64,000 nucleotides of DNA from a virus. Below are positions 1-8,411 of the stretch, one piece after another. Where the stretch lies: IMG/VR virus record IMGVR_UViG_3300039191_000589, positions 46,098-110,097 of that record; one strand, given 5' to 3'. A program made the position numbers and the translations under genes. The notes beneath the pieces were generated by a model, which had not been told where the DNA came from, searched no databases, and saw only the letters and a program-made list of their open reading frames with translations. Each line of letters starts with the position of its first letter. The stretch's first letter is position 1.

Positions 1-663
1 ATAGAACATGATAAATTAGTTAACTTTTTTAAGAATTATTGTTTAGATATAGAAATTAAAGACGAATTAAATGATTATAAAAAGTCTGAATTTAATCCAC
101 CTAAATTAAATGGTGATCAATTAGTAGAAGAAAAAAATACTATGCAATCTCATTTATGTTGGGGGTTATTTGGGGCTCAACCTAATACTCAAGAATGTGT
201 TATAGGAGATGTTATTGTAACTTTATTAGGTGGTAATACATGTTCAAGGTTATATCAAATTATTCGTGAACAAAAAGGATTAGCTTATACTATTACAATG
301 GATAATGAAGAATTTAGTGATATTAGCATAATAAAAGGATATGTTGGTTTAAATAAAGAAAATATTAATGATGTAAAAAATATTATAAAAAAAGAAATGT
401 TTAAATTAAAAGATGAGTTAGTAACTGATGAAGAATTAGAACGGGCTAAATCATATATTGAAGGAAATTTAAAAATAGGATTAGAAACTCCATCAGCTCA
501 AAATGGTTTTCTTACTCAAGCTATAATAATTAATTCAGATATTGATATAGATAATTACTTTAATAAAATTAAATCAGTAACTAAAGAAGATATTATGGAT
601 TTTGCAAGAAAATATTTTAATAAAGATAATATTACATTTTCTCAAGTAATATCTAAAGATTAG
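1..663 (+). CDS. M16-family zinc peptidase, C-terminal part (cut by window edge)
   Basis: The frame is open from base 1 and ends at a TAG at 661-663, so only about 220 C-terminal residues are visible. The segment LGGNTCSRLYQIIREQKGLA matches the signature of the second, non-catalytic half of M16 (insulinase/processing peptidase) proteins, which forms part of the substrate chamber. It is followed by the usual helix with DEELERAKSYIEG and the closing VTKEDIMDFARKYFN. The HxxEH zinc site would lie upstream of the window. The sigma-factor gene starts 11 bases later with a ribosome site overlapping this stop. Whether it is a phage gene or a captured host gene cannot be told from here, but strand and composition match the downstream phage genes. 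Confidence 0.8.
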   Translation: MEHDKLVNFFKNYCLDIEIKDELNDYKKSEFNPPKLNGDQLVEEKNTMQSHLCWGLFGAQPNTQECVIGDVIVTLLGGNTCSRLYQIIREQKGLAYTITMDNEEFSDISIIKGYVGLNKENINDVKNIIKKEMFKLKDELVTDEELERAKSYIEGNLKIGLETPSAQNGFLTQAIIINSDIDIDNYFNKIKSVTKEDIMDFARKYFNKDNITFSQVISKD

Positions 664-674
664 GAGGGTAAACA

Positions 675-1265
675 TTGGCAATAGAAGATTTAGATATAGA
701 AGAAATTTTTGATAGAGAGGTACCTTTTGAGCAAGATTATCAGGATGCAAAAGAAAATAATAATGTAATTTGGGATAAATATCAAGATAAAATTTTTAAT
801 ACAATAAATGGATTATCATATTGGAAGAATTTTGATAAAGATGAATTAATTCAACAATCATATTTGTATTTTTCAGAATTATGTAATAGATATAATCCTT
901 ATTATGCAGGTAACTTTATTCCTTTTAATAAATATTTATTTAAAAATATAATAATTAAATTAAGAGCTTTTATTCAAAGATATTATTTTAAAAGAAAGCG
1001 TGAACAGCCTACTGAAATATCAGACTATATGTTTAATTATATGAATAATAATGATGTATCTAAAAGTGATTTAAAAATACATGTTGAATATTTATATTCT
1101 TTAATTACAAATAGACAAAAACAAATTTTAGAACTTTCATTAAAAGGATATAAACAACAAGAAATTGGTGAGATATTAGATATTTCTCAAAGTAGAGTTT
1201 CAGTTATAAAAAAGAAAACTCTACAAAAATTACAAAAAGTTATGGAAAAAAGAAAAGAAAAATAA
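675..1265 (+). CDS. sigma-70 family RNA polymerase sigma factor, small
   Basis: A 196-residue protein starting at TTG, with AGGAGGG at 662-668 giving correct spacing. Residues about 30-110 look like sigma region 2 (a run of helices with KDELIQQSYLYFSELCNRY). Residues about 140-190 form a region 4 helix-turn-helix: LTNRQ-type start, then YKQQEIGEILDISQSRVSVI and a basic end. Regions 1 and 3 are absent, as in small alternative or phage-type sigma factors. It probably directs host RNA polymerase to phage promoters; the recurring GTTAAAAA/TTTATA motif reported in this window is a candidate target. Followed by a terminator. Confidence 0.85.
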   Translation: MAIEDLDIEEIFDREVPFEQDYQDAKENNNVIWDKYQDKIFNTINGLSYWKNFDKDELIQQSYLYFSELCNRYNPYYAGNFIPFNKYLFKNIIIKLRAFIQRYYFKRKREQPTEISDYMFNYMNNNDVSKSDLKIHVEYLYSLITNRQKQILELSLKGYKQQEIGEILDISQSRVSVIKKKTLQKLQKVMEKRKEK

Positions 1266-1273
1266 TGTTAATT

Positions 1274-1307
1274 AAAGACCATTAAGAAATGTTTCTTGGT
1301 GGTCTTT
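1274..1307 (+). terminator. probable rho-independent terminator after sigma factor
   Basis: A 16-base arm at 1274-1289 pairs with 1292-1307 with a few G-T pairs and a two-base loop. A T-rich stretch follows. It lies 8 bases after the sigma-factor stop. Confidence 0.6.
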
Positions 1308-1484
1308 ATGTTTTATATAGTAATTTTGTATATTTTTTTTAAAAAAGCCATTGAATTATAATAATATAATAATGATTATAATATATTATAAGGTTCAATA
1401 TATTTATTAAATGAAATAATAAGCTATTCTTGGGGGATATTATAAAAATAAGGTTATAATTTTATAAGAGGTGATTATATTATA

Positions 1485-1586
1485 ATGGAAAATAAGAATA
1501 AATGTCAATATTGTGATACTGAAAATAAAAGTCATAAAATTTATTGTTCATATTGTAAAGGTAATTTATATAATAAAAATAATTAA
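1485..1586 (+). CDS. 33-residue zinc-ribbon microprotein
   Basis: ATG at 1485 preceded by AGAGGTG at 1467-1473, ending in TAA at 1584-1586. The product has two CxxC knuckles (CQYC and CSYC) separated by ten residues, the spacing of a minimal zinc ribbon, with lysines around them. It is the only coding signal in the 387-base gap between the sigma factor and the next large gene. The function is unknown; such proteins often bind nucleic acid or RNA polymerase. Confidence 0.6.
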   Translation: MENKNKCQYCDTENKSHKIYCSYCKGNLYNKNN

Positions 1587-1652
1587 AAAATAATTTAGTT
1601 TTAATATAATTTATTATAATATCCCTCAAAAAATAAGAAAGGAGGATTAATA

Positions 1653-2441
1653 ATGGCTAAGATTACTAGATCAAATGATTATAGTGGATTAGATAATAAA
1701 ACATTTAATAAGTTAGCTAAACAAATTAACAATATTAATGAAGAAAATTTAGTTGATATTGTAGAAAATGAAAAAGAGGCTAAAATATTAAAAAAAGAAT
1801 TAAGTCTTGAAGGGTATAATACTAAAATTAAACCTCATAATAATAAGTTTAAAGTTATAGCTGTAAAAAATAATGATCAAATTAAAATTGATTATCGAAA
1901 AGCTAAACAAAGTAATTGTTTTGAAAAAGTTGCTTGGGGAAGGTATTGTTTTCAAAGAAAAAATAATAATAATGATTTTAGTGATTATAATTTTGATGAT
2001 GGTTCAATTTGGAAAGTTGAAGAGGACGAGGAGGATAATAAATATTTAGTTAAAGAGCTTAATAATGATGGTGATATTATAAGAGCAGCCGATAATAATA
2101 TAAAATCAGTAGTAAATAAAGATAATTTAAAAAATGTATTATCTTTATTATATGATATTGATAATATTAATAATACTTTAGTAAAAGATTTATTAAATAA
2201 TATAGGAGATCAATTTTATTCTATGTTAAATAATAAAATATCATCATTAATTGATAATCAATTAGAAAAAAATTATAATATTGAATCTAATGCAATAAAA
2301 AATAATGTTAAAGGATTAATTACACAAGCAATTAATAAAAAAGAAATTAAAAATAAAAAACATTTTCAACAATTTATTAATAAATCAGTTGAAAATCAAG
2401 AATCATTAACTAATAAGCCTAATAAAATATTTAATCAATAA
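1653..2441 (+). CDS. unknown protein, 262 aa, Asn/Lys-rich
   Basis: ATG start with AAAGGAGG at 1639-1646. No family recognised. The N-terminal 90 residues are mixed charge and contain KILKKELSLEGYNTKIKPHN, similar in flavour to small alpha/beta domains. The middle holds a DDGSIWKVEEDEEDN segment also seen in spirit in the protein starting at 8412 (DEVVWKDETFYVMFDG). The rest is predicted helical and Asn-rich. It is first in a close run of genes reaching the portal, so a virion or assembly role is plausible by position only. Confidence 0.65.
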   Translation: MAKITRSNDYSGLDNKTFNKLAKQINNINEENLVDIVENEKEAKILKKELSLEGYNTKIKPHNNKFKVIAVKNNDQIKIDYRKAKQSNCFEKVAWGRYCFQRKNNNNDFSDYNFDDGSIWKVEEDEEDNKYLVKELNNDGDIIRAADNNIKSVVNKDNLKNVLSLLYDIDNINNTLVKDLLNNIGDQFYSMLNNKISSLIDNQLEKNYNIESNAIKNNVKGLITQAINKKEIKNKKHFQQFINKSVENQESLTNKPNKIFNQ

Positions 2442-2455
2442 GAGGGGGTTTATAA

Positions 2456-3397
2456 ATGACTAGTAAGAATTCTGATGTTTTATATGATAATAGAAAGAAT
2501 GTTAGTGAAGATCCAGCATATGATTATAGGAAAAATTTAAATTGGAGAATTGATGGTGGCCCTCATAATGATGAAATTGAGGATCCAGGAATTAATGAGT
2601 TTTATAAAGGTTACCAAATTAACCCTTATGAATTTAGACGGTGGGCTAATAAAAATTTATCAAAAAAACAACTAGAAAAATTATCAGCCCAAGAAGTAAT
2701 GCCAATGAAATTTACTACTGATTATTTAGCTGATAAAATTTTAACTTTATGGAATGGAGTCGATGGACCTTTACAATATTTCTTTGATGGGTTTACATTA
2801 AAATATGATAATAAATTAAAACAAGATATAGCTAAAAAATTAGAACAAAAAGGGTATAAAATATATCCAACCTTAACTGATGATCAACCAAATGATATAA
2901 GATCAAGAAATGGAGAACATCGCCAAGTATATAAAGAAGTAATGTCTTCTAACAATGTTGATAATATATTAAAATATGCCAAATGTGTTTCTCAACATTG
3001 TCAAGCGGTTAATTTATTAGAAGGAGAAATTAATGATTTAAAAGAAGCTGGAAATGAAATTGAAAAATCAGATGCAAGTGGATTAGCTGAATATTATAAA
3101 AATATATTTCCAGAAGATTATGCAGTTTCTTTAGTTAATATTATGTTAGATGATTCTTTAGATGGTGCTTCAATTAATGATGAAAGCTTAGATATTAGTT
3201 ATCCCCATGATCAATATCAACACATGTCAGAAGAATCACAAAAACAAATTGAAGATTATATGTCTGGAAATGCTGACCCTTATTATAATAAAGATGGTGG
3301 CGGAGAGTTTGGGTATAATTTTGTTACAGATATGAGAAATGATACAACACGCCCTACTCAGTATGAAACTAAAGTTAGTAATAAAAAAAAAGGTTAA
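2456..3397 (+). CDS. unknown protein, 313 aa, possible -1 frameshift parent
   Basis: ATG at 2456 with AGAGGGGG at 2442-2449. No family recognised; mostly hydrophilic with aromatic-rich acidic N-terminus and a helical middle. The end is notable: the last codons read AAT AAA AAA AAA GGT TAA, and the -1 frame is open from there and runs straight into the next reading frame (to 3801), which has no ribosome site of its own. A slipped product would be about 450 residues. See the slippery-site entry at 3383-3397. Confidence 0.7.
   Translation: MTSKNSDVLYDNRKNVSEDPAYDYRKNLNWRIDGGPHNDEIEDPGINEFYKGYQINPYEFRRWANKNLSKKQLEKLSAQEVMPMKFTTDYLADKILTLWNGVDGPLQYFFDGFTLKYDNKLKQDIAKKLEQKGYKIYPTLTDDQPNDIRSRNGEHRQVYKEVMSSNNVDNILKYAKCVSQHCQAVNLLEGEINDLKEAGNEIEKSDASGLAEYYKNIFPEDYAVSLVNIMLDDSLDGASINDESLDISYPHDQYQHMSEESQKQIEDYMSGNADPYYNKDGGGEFGYNFVTDMRNDTTRPTQYETKVSNKKKG
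3383..3397 (+). other. candidate -1 slippery site (A9 tract) before stop
   Basis: Nine A residues at 3383-3391 are placed so that A AAA AAA (3385-3391) sits in the zero frame of the upstream gene, two codons before its TAA. A -1 slip gives AGG TTA ATA AAA and enters the downstream frame. The resulting KRLIKKS equals the N-terminal motif of several other proteins here. A homopolymer sequencing error would produce the same picture. Confidence 0.45.
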
Positions 3398-3441
3398 TAA
3401 AAAAATCTAATGAAATTGAAAATATCCCTTTATATGAAGTA

Positions 3442-3801
3442 ATGAATGCTATTTCACAAGCTAGTAAAAATGTTTCAGGTTTATTAGGAGAAAAATTAGT
3501 TCAACCTCCAGTATTGGTAGATACTATACGAGAACAAGAATTTAGTAATATACAAGAAGATAATTCTAGTTTTGAAAATGTAGTAGATACAATTAATGTA
3601 GTTCGGGTTCATGAAATTTGGGAGGTTTATTTAGGCGATATTGATGATAAAAAAGATATAGAAACTATTTTTATAGTCATTTCAGGAGACAATAAAATTA
3701 AGCAAAAATATGAAAAAGGAGATTGGAATAATATTGAATATCAAGGTTTTTATTCTACCCTTGAAGAAGCTAAAAATAATATTAAAGGTTATTTAGACTA
3801 A
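3442..3801 (+). CDS. unknown protein, 119 aa; likely frameshift extension of preceding gene
   Basis: The first ATG is at 3442 but no Shine-Dalgarno sequence precedes it. The frame is open back to 3385 and the upstream codons spell KKRLIKKSNEIENIPLYEV, which carries the KRLIKKS motif seen at true N-termini at 13794, 15790 and 19124. So translation either comes from -1 slipping out of the 2456 gene or the original ATG has been lost. The body has an acidic central part, then VHEIWEVYLGDID and a FYSTLEEAKNNIKGYL end, resembling a small alpha/beta domain. Function unknown. Confidence 0.55.
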   Translation: MNAISQASKNVSGLLGEKLVQPPVLVDTIREQEFSNIQEDNSSFENVVDTINVVRVHEIWEVYLGDIDDKKDIETIFIVISGDNKIKQKYEKGDWNNIEYQGFYSTLEEAKNNIKGYLD

Positions 3802-3822
3802 TACAAATAGGAGTGAAATAAT

Positions 3823-6800
3823 ATGAGTGAAAAATTTTCTACAACTAGTTCATTGTTATTTAAAGAGAATAATAATAATAATGATAATTTACCTGATTGG
3901 ATGAAAGATCTTGATATAGATTTACAAAAACAAGCTAATAAAAATAAAAATATACCAGATTTACCAACTAAAGAAGAAGGAGTTTTTGCTTCTGAAAAAC
4001 AAAAAATTAATAGAGATAGCAAAAATGGAACTCCTCGACAAATGGAGGCATCATTAAGTAATGGTAGAATGGTAACAGGAGCTAAAATTAATTTAGCTAC
4101 ATTTTTATCAGGTAAATATTATAAAGTACAACCTGATATAAATGGTAATCAAATTCATTTAAAAACAAAAATTGAAGAAATTCCTGCTAAATTTAATTTT
4201 AAATTTACTGCAAGTAGTGGAAAAATAAAAAAAGCACAAACTTTCTCTGTGTTTTTTAATAATGAAACCGCTGAGTATCCTTTTAGTAAAGCTGGTTTTG
4301 ATGAATGTATTGATGATATTAATAATGAAGACATTAAAAGTGTTGAAGGTGAAGTTGGAGAAGGGGTTAATAAAACCTATCTTATTAGTAAAGAAGAAAT
4401 TGTAAGACGATTTAATGGGGAATTAAGAAAAGCTACTGATAAAATTAATGAATTATTAGAAAATGATATGATTGTTGGGGTAGGAAGTAATACTTTTGCT
4501 TCTTTATATAATGTAGATCAATTATTTCCTAATGAACCTAAAGAAAAACCTCAACAAAAAGAAGGTTCTTTTGATTTTGCACCAAATAGAGAACATGTTG
4601 CAGCTAAACCTCATAAAACTGCTAATGTATTATCAATTGAAGCTAGTAAAATGTTATCTAATTTCTTTTCTGATTTTGCTATTAAAAATCATTTTCGAGA
4701 AGGAAAAGAATTATTTATTGAAGCTAGTGTTTTAAGTAATAATGGAGTAAAAAGAACATGTAATTTTTGTTTTGGTATTGATAATGAAAAAGTAAAATCA
4801 TTAAAAGTAGCTGAATTAAATGGTGAAAGAATGACTGTGGAACAATTATTAAGTAAATTAAATATTAATAATAGTGTTTTAGATAAATACCTTACTAAAA
4901 ATAATAGTAATTCTAAAAGAATTTATCAAGGACGTGTATTAACAGCTCGAAGAATTAAAAATAAATTATTAGGAATTGTAAAAAAACAAAATATAAAAGA
5001 TATTATTCATAATTGGACAGATCGTGATTTAATTACTAAAATTAATAGCACAACATATACTACTCAACATAGTTTTGAAGAATTATTAGCTAATATTGAA
5101 GTTGATACATTATCAAATAAAGAACAACAAGAAATAAAGGCATATAAAAAGAAATTTGGTGAAGGTTTAGATATGAATAGAAATGATGTTGAAGATACTG
5201 GGGTAAGAGATTATGATCAAGTTAAACCTTCACGAGAATTAAGATTAGCTAATTTAAAGCAATTTTTATCAACTAAATTTAAAAACTTTAAAATTGAAAA
5301 CTTTATTAATGATAATGGTATAAAAGAAGCTAAAATAATTATTAAACAAGGATATAAATTAGATACTTGTGAAGCTGATTTATATTTTATTAATCCTGAA
5401 AATGGAGTAAAAAATAAAGTAAAAGCAAAAGCATATTTTTATAAAAATCATATTGATAATGTTTTAGTTCAATTAGGTAATAAACAAGTTTCTATTGATA
5501 AAGCTAGAACATTATTTAAACAAAGTGAATTATTATCTAACTATTTAGAAGATAATTCTATTAATAAAACAGCTGGATCAATTATTATTACTGAAAATAA
5601 AATTAAAGATAAACTATCTAATTATGTTAATAATGAAGAAATTGATAATATTATTAATGAATGGTATAATGAAGGTTATATTAAAGAAATTAATTCTGGA
5701 ATATATGCTTCAAATTATTCTTTTGAAAACTTATTAAATAAAACTGAAGCTCAATTATTATCAAATAAAGATAGAACAGAAATAAAATTAGCTAAACAAT
5801 ATTTTGGGGAACAAATTAAAATTGGTCGTAAAGAAATTGATGATACTGGCGTAAGAGAAGCTAATGAAAAATTATCAAATGTTAATGTATTAAATAAGGT
5901 TAATAAGTTTTTATCAAAACATTTTGATAATTTTAAACCTCAAGATTTTGAAGTTAATGGAGAAAATGTAACTTACACAATTAATTTATTTGATGAAGAA
6001 ACTGGATTATCAACTAATATTGATTTTGATTTTATTATTAATGATAATGAAATAACTAATTGTTTAGCCAATTTAAATGGTGAACAAATTAAAATTAATA
6101 ATATTAAAAGAGCATTTTCAACAAATGAAATTTTAAATAAATATTTAAATCAAAACAATAATAAAAAGACAAACGCACCAATGATTATTACAACTAAACA
6201 ATTACAGGGTAAATTAAATAAAATTGCTAATATACCATTGCAAGAAATTAAACAAATGGTTAATAAATGGCATAAAACAGGAAAAATTAAAAAAATGGGA
6301 TCCAATGTTTTTGCAAGTAATTATACCTTAGAGCAATTATTATCAATGTCTAATATTAGACCATTATCTGATAAAGAAATTGCTCAGAGGATTAATAAGA
6401 GTAAAAGAGATCGCGGTTTAGAAGTTAATGCTCAGCATATTAATGATCAAGATACAAGACAACCTATTGAACAATGGTCATCTCAAAGAATGGTAACTCA
6501 TGCTAAATCTGAATTAAATAAAATCTTTGAAGATTATAACATATTAGATGCAAAAGTTAATAATGATTCTTATGTTATTACTGCTCGTGTTGTTAATCCT
6601 AATAATGGAATAAATCAAAAATTATATTGTAAATTAAAAGTTTTAGGTGATAAATTAGGAAAATTAATAGCAATTAGTGATGGTAAAAATACTGTTAGTC
6701 CAGATCAATTAAGTAAATTAGATGTTTCTAATGAAGCTTTAAGAGAATTTAATAACATTAATAAAGCTACTAAGCGAAACTATAAAAATGTTATTTCTAA

Positions 6801-7266
6801 AAGAAAATTAAATAATAAATTAATGGCTGTTATAGATAACAATAAAATTAATGATATAGTTAAACATTTAGTTAAAAATTCTGTTTTAAAGCCTCTTAAT
6901 ACTAATAAATTTGCATCTGATTATTCTTTAAATGAGATTGTAGCTTATTTAGATAAATCTAGCAAAACTAATTTAAATGCCGGTAAAAAACAACAACAAT
7001 ACGCTCAAAGAGATGAAAGCAAATTAAAAATAGATTATCGTGTAAATAAAGATGATAATTCAAGACAAATTGAATCTAAAGAGGAAAAATTACATTCTAA
7101 TATGATTAAAGTTTGTAGTAAAATTAAAAATAAAGCTAAAGAAGCCTGTAAAAAGAAAATTATTACTAAAAATAAATTAGAACAATTAGAATTACAATTA
7201 GATAATGCTAAAAACAAAAAAGACATTGATAAAGTTTGGAAAGAATTAAAAAGATATTTTAAATAA
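3823..7266 (+). CDS. very long five-repeat protein, 1147 aa, unknown (virion-associated?)
   Basis: ATG with AGGAGTG at 3809-3815. The protein consists of about five divergent copies of a module of roughly 170-230 residues. Each copy begins with R(E/D/Q)-rich linker and a helix ending in LSxFF or LSKHF-like sequence, continues with beta strands and a (L)NGE/GKxV/I segment, then a helix with xxLxKYL, then a (I/V)xxxKIxxKL helix and a closing segment of the form (K)EINSGIYASNYSFENLL. The closing segment is recognisable near residues 228, 425, 625, 840 and 1040. A basic helical tail of about 90 residues ends the protein. No enzyme motif is visible. The repeat architecture and position before the head genes suggest a structural or DNA-compacting protein; this is inference. 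Confidence 0.75.
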   Translation: MSEKFSTTSSLLFKENNNNNDNLPDWMKDLDIDLQKQANKNKNIPDLPTKEEGVFASEKQKINRDSKNGTPRQMEASLSNGRMVTGAKINLATFLSGKYYKVQPDINGNQIHLKTKIEEIPAKFNFKFTASSGKIKKAQTFSVFFNNETAEYPFSKAGFDECIDDINNEDIKSVEGEVGEGVNKTYLISKEEIVRRFNGELRKATDKINELLENDMIVGVGSNTFASLYNVDQLFPNEPKEKPQQKEGSFDFAPNREHVAAKPHKTANVLSIEASKMLSNFFSDFAIKNHFREGKELFIEASVLSNNGVKRTCNFCFGIDNEKVKSLKVAELNGERMTVEQLLSKLNINNSVLDKYLTKNNSNSKRIYQGRVLTARRIKNKLLGIVKKQNIKDIIHNWTDRDLITKINSTTYTTQHSFEELLANIEVDTLSNKEQQEIKAYKKKFGEGLDMNRNDVEDTGVRDYDQVKPSRELRLANLKQFLSTKFKNFKIENFINDNGIKEAKIIIKQGYKLDTCEADLYFINPENGVKNKVKAKAYFYKNHIDNVLVQLGNKQVSIDKARTLFKQSELLSNYLEDNSINKTAGSIIITENKIKDKLSNYVNNEEIDNIINEWYNEGYIKEINSGIYASNYSFENLLNKTEAQLLSNKDRTEIKLAKQYFGEQIKIGRKEIDDTGVREANEKLSNVNVLNKVNKFLSKHFDNFKPQDFEVNGENVTYTINLFDEETGLSTNIDFDFIINDNEITNCLANLNGEQIKINNIKRAFSTNEILNKYLNQNNNKKTNAPMIITTKQLQGKLNKIANIPLQEIKQMVNKWHKTGKIKKMGSNVFASNYTLEQLLSMSNIRPLSDKEIAQRINKSKRDRGLEVNAQHINDQDTRQPIEQWSSQRMVTHAKSELNKIFEDYNILDAKVNNDSYVITARVVNPNNGINQKLYCKLKVLGDKLGKLIAISDGKNTVSPDQLSKLDVSNEALREFNNINKATKRNYKNVISKRKLNNKLMAVIDNNKINDIVKHLVKNSVLKPLNTNKFASDYSLNEIVAYLDKSSKTNLNAGKKQQQYAQRDESKLKIDYRVNKDDNSRQIESKEEKLHSNMIKVCSKIKNKAKEACKKKIITKNKLEQLELQLDNAKNKKDIDKVWKELKRYFK

Positions 7267-7283
7267 TAAAGGGGTTGATTTTA

Positions 7284-7673
7284 TTGAGTAAAGATGATTT
7301 TAAAATTAAACAACCTAAATTGATGGGTTCTTCTAATGAACAACATGCTAATCCTTCTGGAGTAGATTATGATGATTTAGCTAGTGCATTAGGGGTATGT
7401 GAAGAAGATGATAGTGGTAATAATGATGAAGAAGATGAAGAAAATATAAATAAAAAAGAAACAAAAGGTGAAGTAAAAGATTTAAGAAAAAATAGTAATA
7501 GATATTATATGAAAACAGATTTAAAAAATAATGATGAAAATGATGATGAAGAAGAAGATAATAAAACAACTTTATTACAACCAGGAGTAGAAATGAGTTT
7601 TAGCACGGATAATTTTTCAAGAAGACCTGAACATTCATCACCATATACTCAAGGTCCTACTTGGAGTGATTAA
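7284..7673 (+). CDS. small acidic protein, unknown
   Basis: I place the start at TTG 7284, nine bases after AAAGGGG (7268-7274); the TTG at 7275 touches the ribosome site and is unlikely. The product is about 129 residues, with a strongly acidic middle (runs of D, E and N) and a short C-terminal part with SPYTQGPTWSD. No domain recognised. It is co-transcribed with the repeat protein before it (17-base gap). Confidence 0.6.
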   Translation: MSKDDFKIKQPKLMGSSNEQHANPSGVDYDDLASALGVCEEDDSGNNDEEDEENINKKETKGEVKDLRKNSNRYYMKTDLKNNDENDDEEEDNKTTLLQPGVEMSFSTDNFSRRPEHSSPYTQGPTWSD

Positions 7674-7687
7674 TAAGGGGTGATATA

Positions 7688-8092
7688 ATGAAAAGTAGAT
7701 TAAAAAGAAATCACATAAAAAATCGTATAATGAATAAAACTGCTGCTTCAAAAGCATATATAGATCTTCACTCTATTGTATTACAAAGTGGGGATTATAT
7801 TGCTTTTGAGGCAAGAATTACTAATAATGAACCTTGGTTTAATATACGTCATGAAACACAATATAGTTCAAGTTCATTTTATAATGGAAATGATTTTGAT
7901 AGAGCATGTGAAGTATATGGTGAAATATTAATAGCTTTTAAGGGAACTGTTGGCACTGAAGAAATGAAAGAAATTAGAAATAATATTGAACAAGAAATTG
8001 AAATTTTAATGGAAGATCATAAATTAATTAATAGAGACAATCATAATCAGCTTAATAAAAACCCTTATTTTTTAGGAATAAATAATTTTTAG
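7688..8092 (+). CDS. unknown protein, 134 aa, basic N-terminus
   Basis: ATG at 7688 with AAGGGGTG at 7675-7682. The N-terminus is a basic patch (MKSRLKRNHIKNR) much like that of the next protein. The central part (GDYIAFEARITNNEPWFNI to FDRACEVYGEILIAF) looks like a small beta/alpha domain. The end is helical. The basic start may be a processing or DNA-contact element; family unknown. Confidence 0.65.
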   Translation: MKSRLKRNHIKNRIMNKTAASKAYIDLHSIVLQSGDYIAFEARITNNEPWFNIRHETQYSSSSFYNGNDFDRACEVYGEILIAFKGTVGTEEMKEIRNNIEQEIEILMEDHKLINRDNHNQLNKNPYFLGINNF

Positions 8093-8104
8093 GAGGGTCA
8101 TATA

Positions 8105-8335
8105 GTGAAATCAAGATTACGTAAAAATAATAGTAAATTAAAGAAAAATAAAAAAGTAGCTTTAGAAATTACTGGTCCTGTTGGTCTTATTTTTCCTGAT
8201 TTTCAAGATAAAGTTGATAATAAAGATGAAATTAAAGATAGAACCTATGGTCCTTCTTTTGAACATGAATGGTCGTTTGAAGATCCTATTAAAGATCCAG
8301 AATGGAATATGATTGAACAATATTATGGAGAATAA
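8105..8335 (+). CDS. unknown small protein, 76 aa
   Basis: GTG start at 8105 after AGGAGGG (8091-8097), which overlaps the preceding stop. The first 20 residues are very basic (MKSRLRKNN and more lysines), the rest acidic and aromatic with FEHEWSFEDPIKDPEW. The shared MKSRL start with the gene before suggests a common targeting or packaging signal. A 76-base AT-rich gap without further signal follows. Confidence 0.6.
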   Translation: MKSRLRKNNSKLKKNKKVALEITGPVGLIFPDFQDKVDNKDEIKDRTYGPSFEHEWSFEDPIKDPEWNMIEQYYGE

Positions 8336-8411
8336 AATATAAAAATATTATAAAACATTATTTTATTTTTATATTCTATATGAAAAGAAAAAACGAAATG
8401 GAGGGTTTAAT

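Noticed and set aside
4532-4735. Small + strand frame inside the five-repeat gene
   Set aside because: Lys/Leu/Asn noise in another frame of a clear long gene, no ribosome site.
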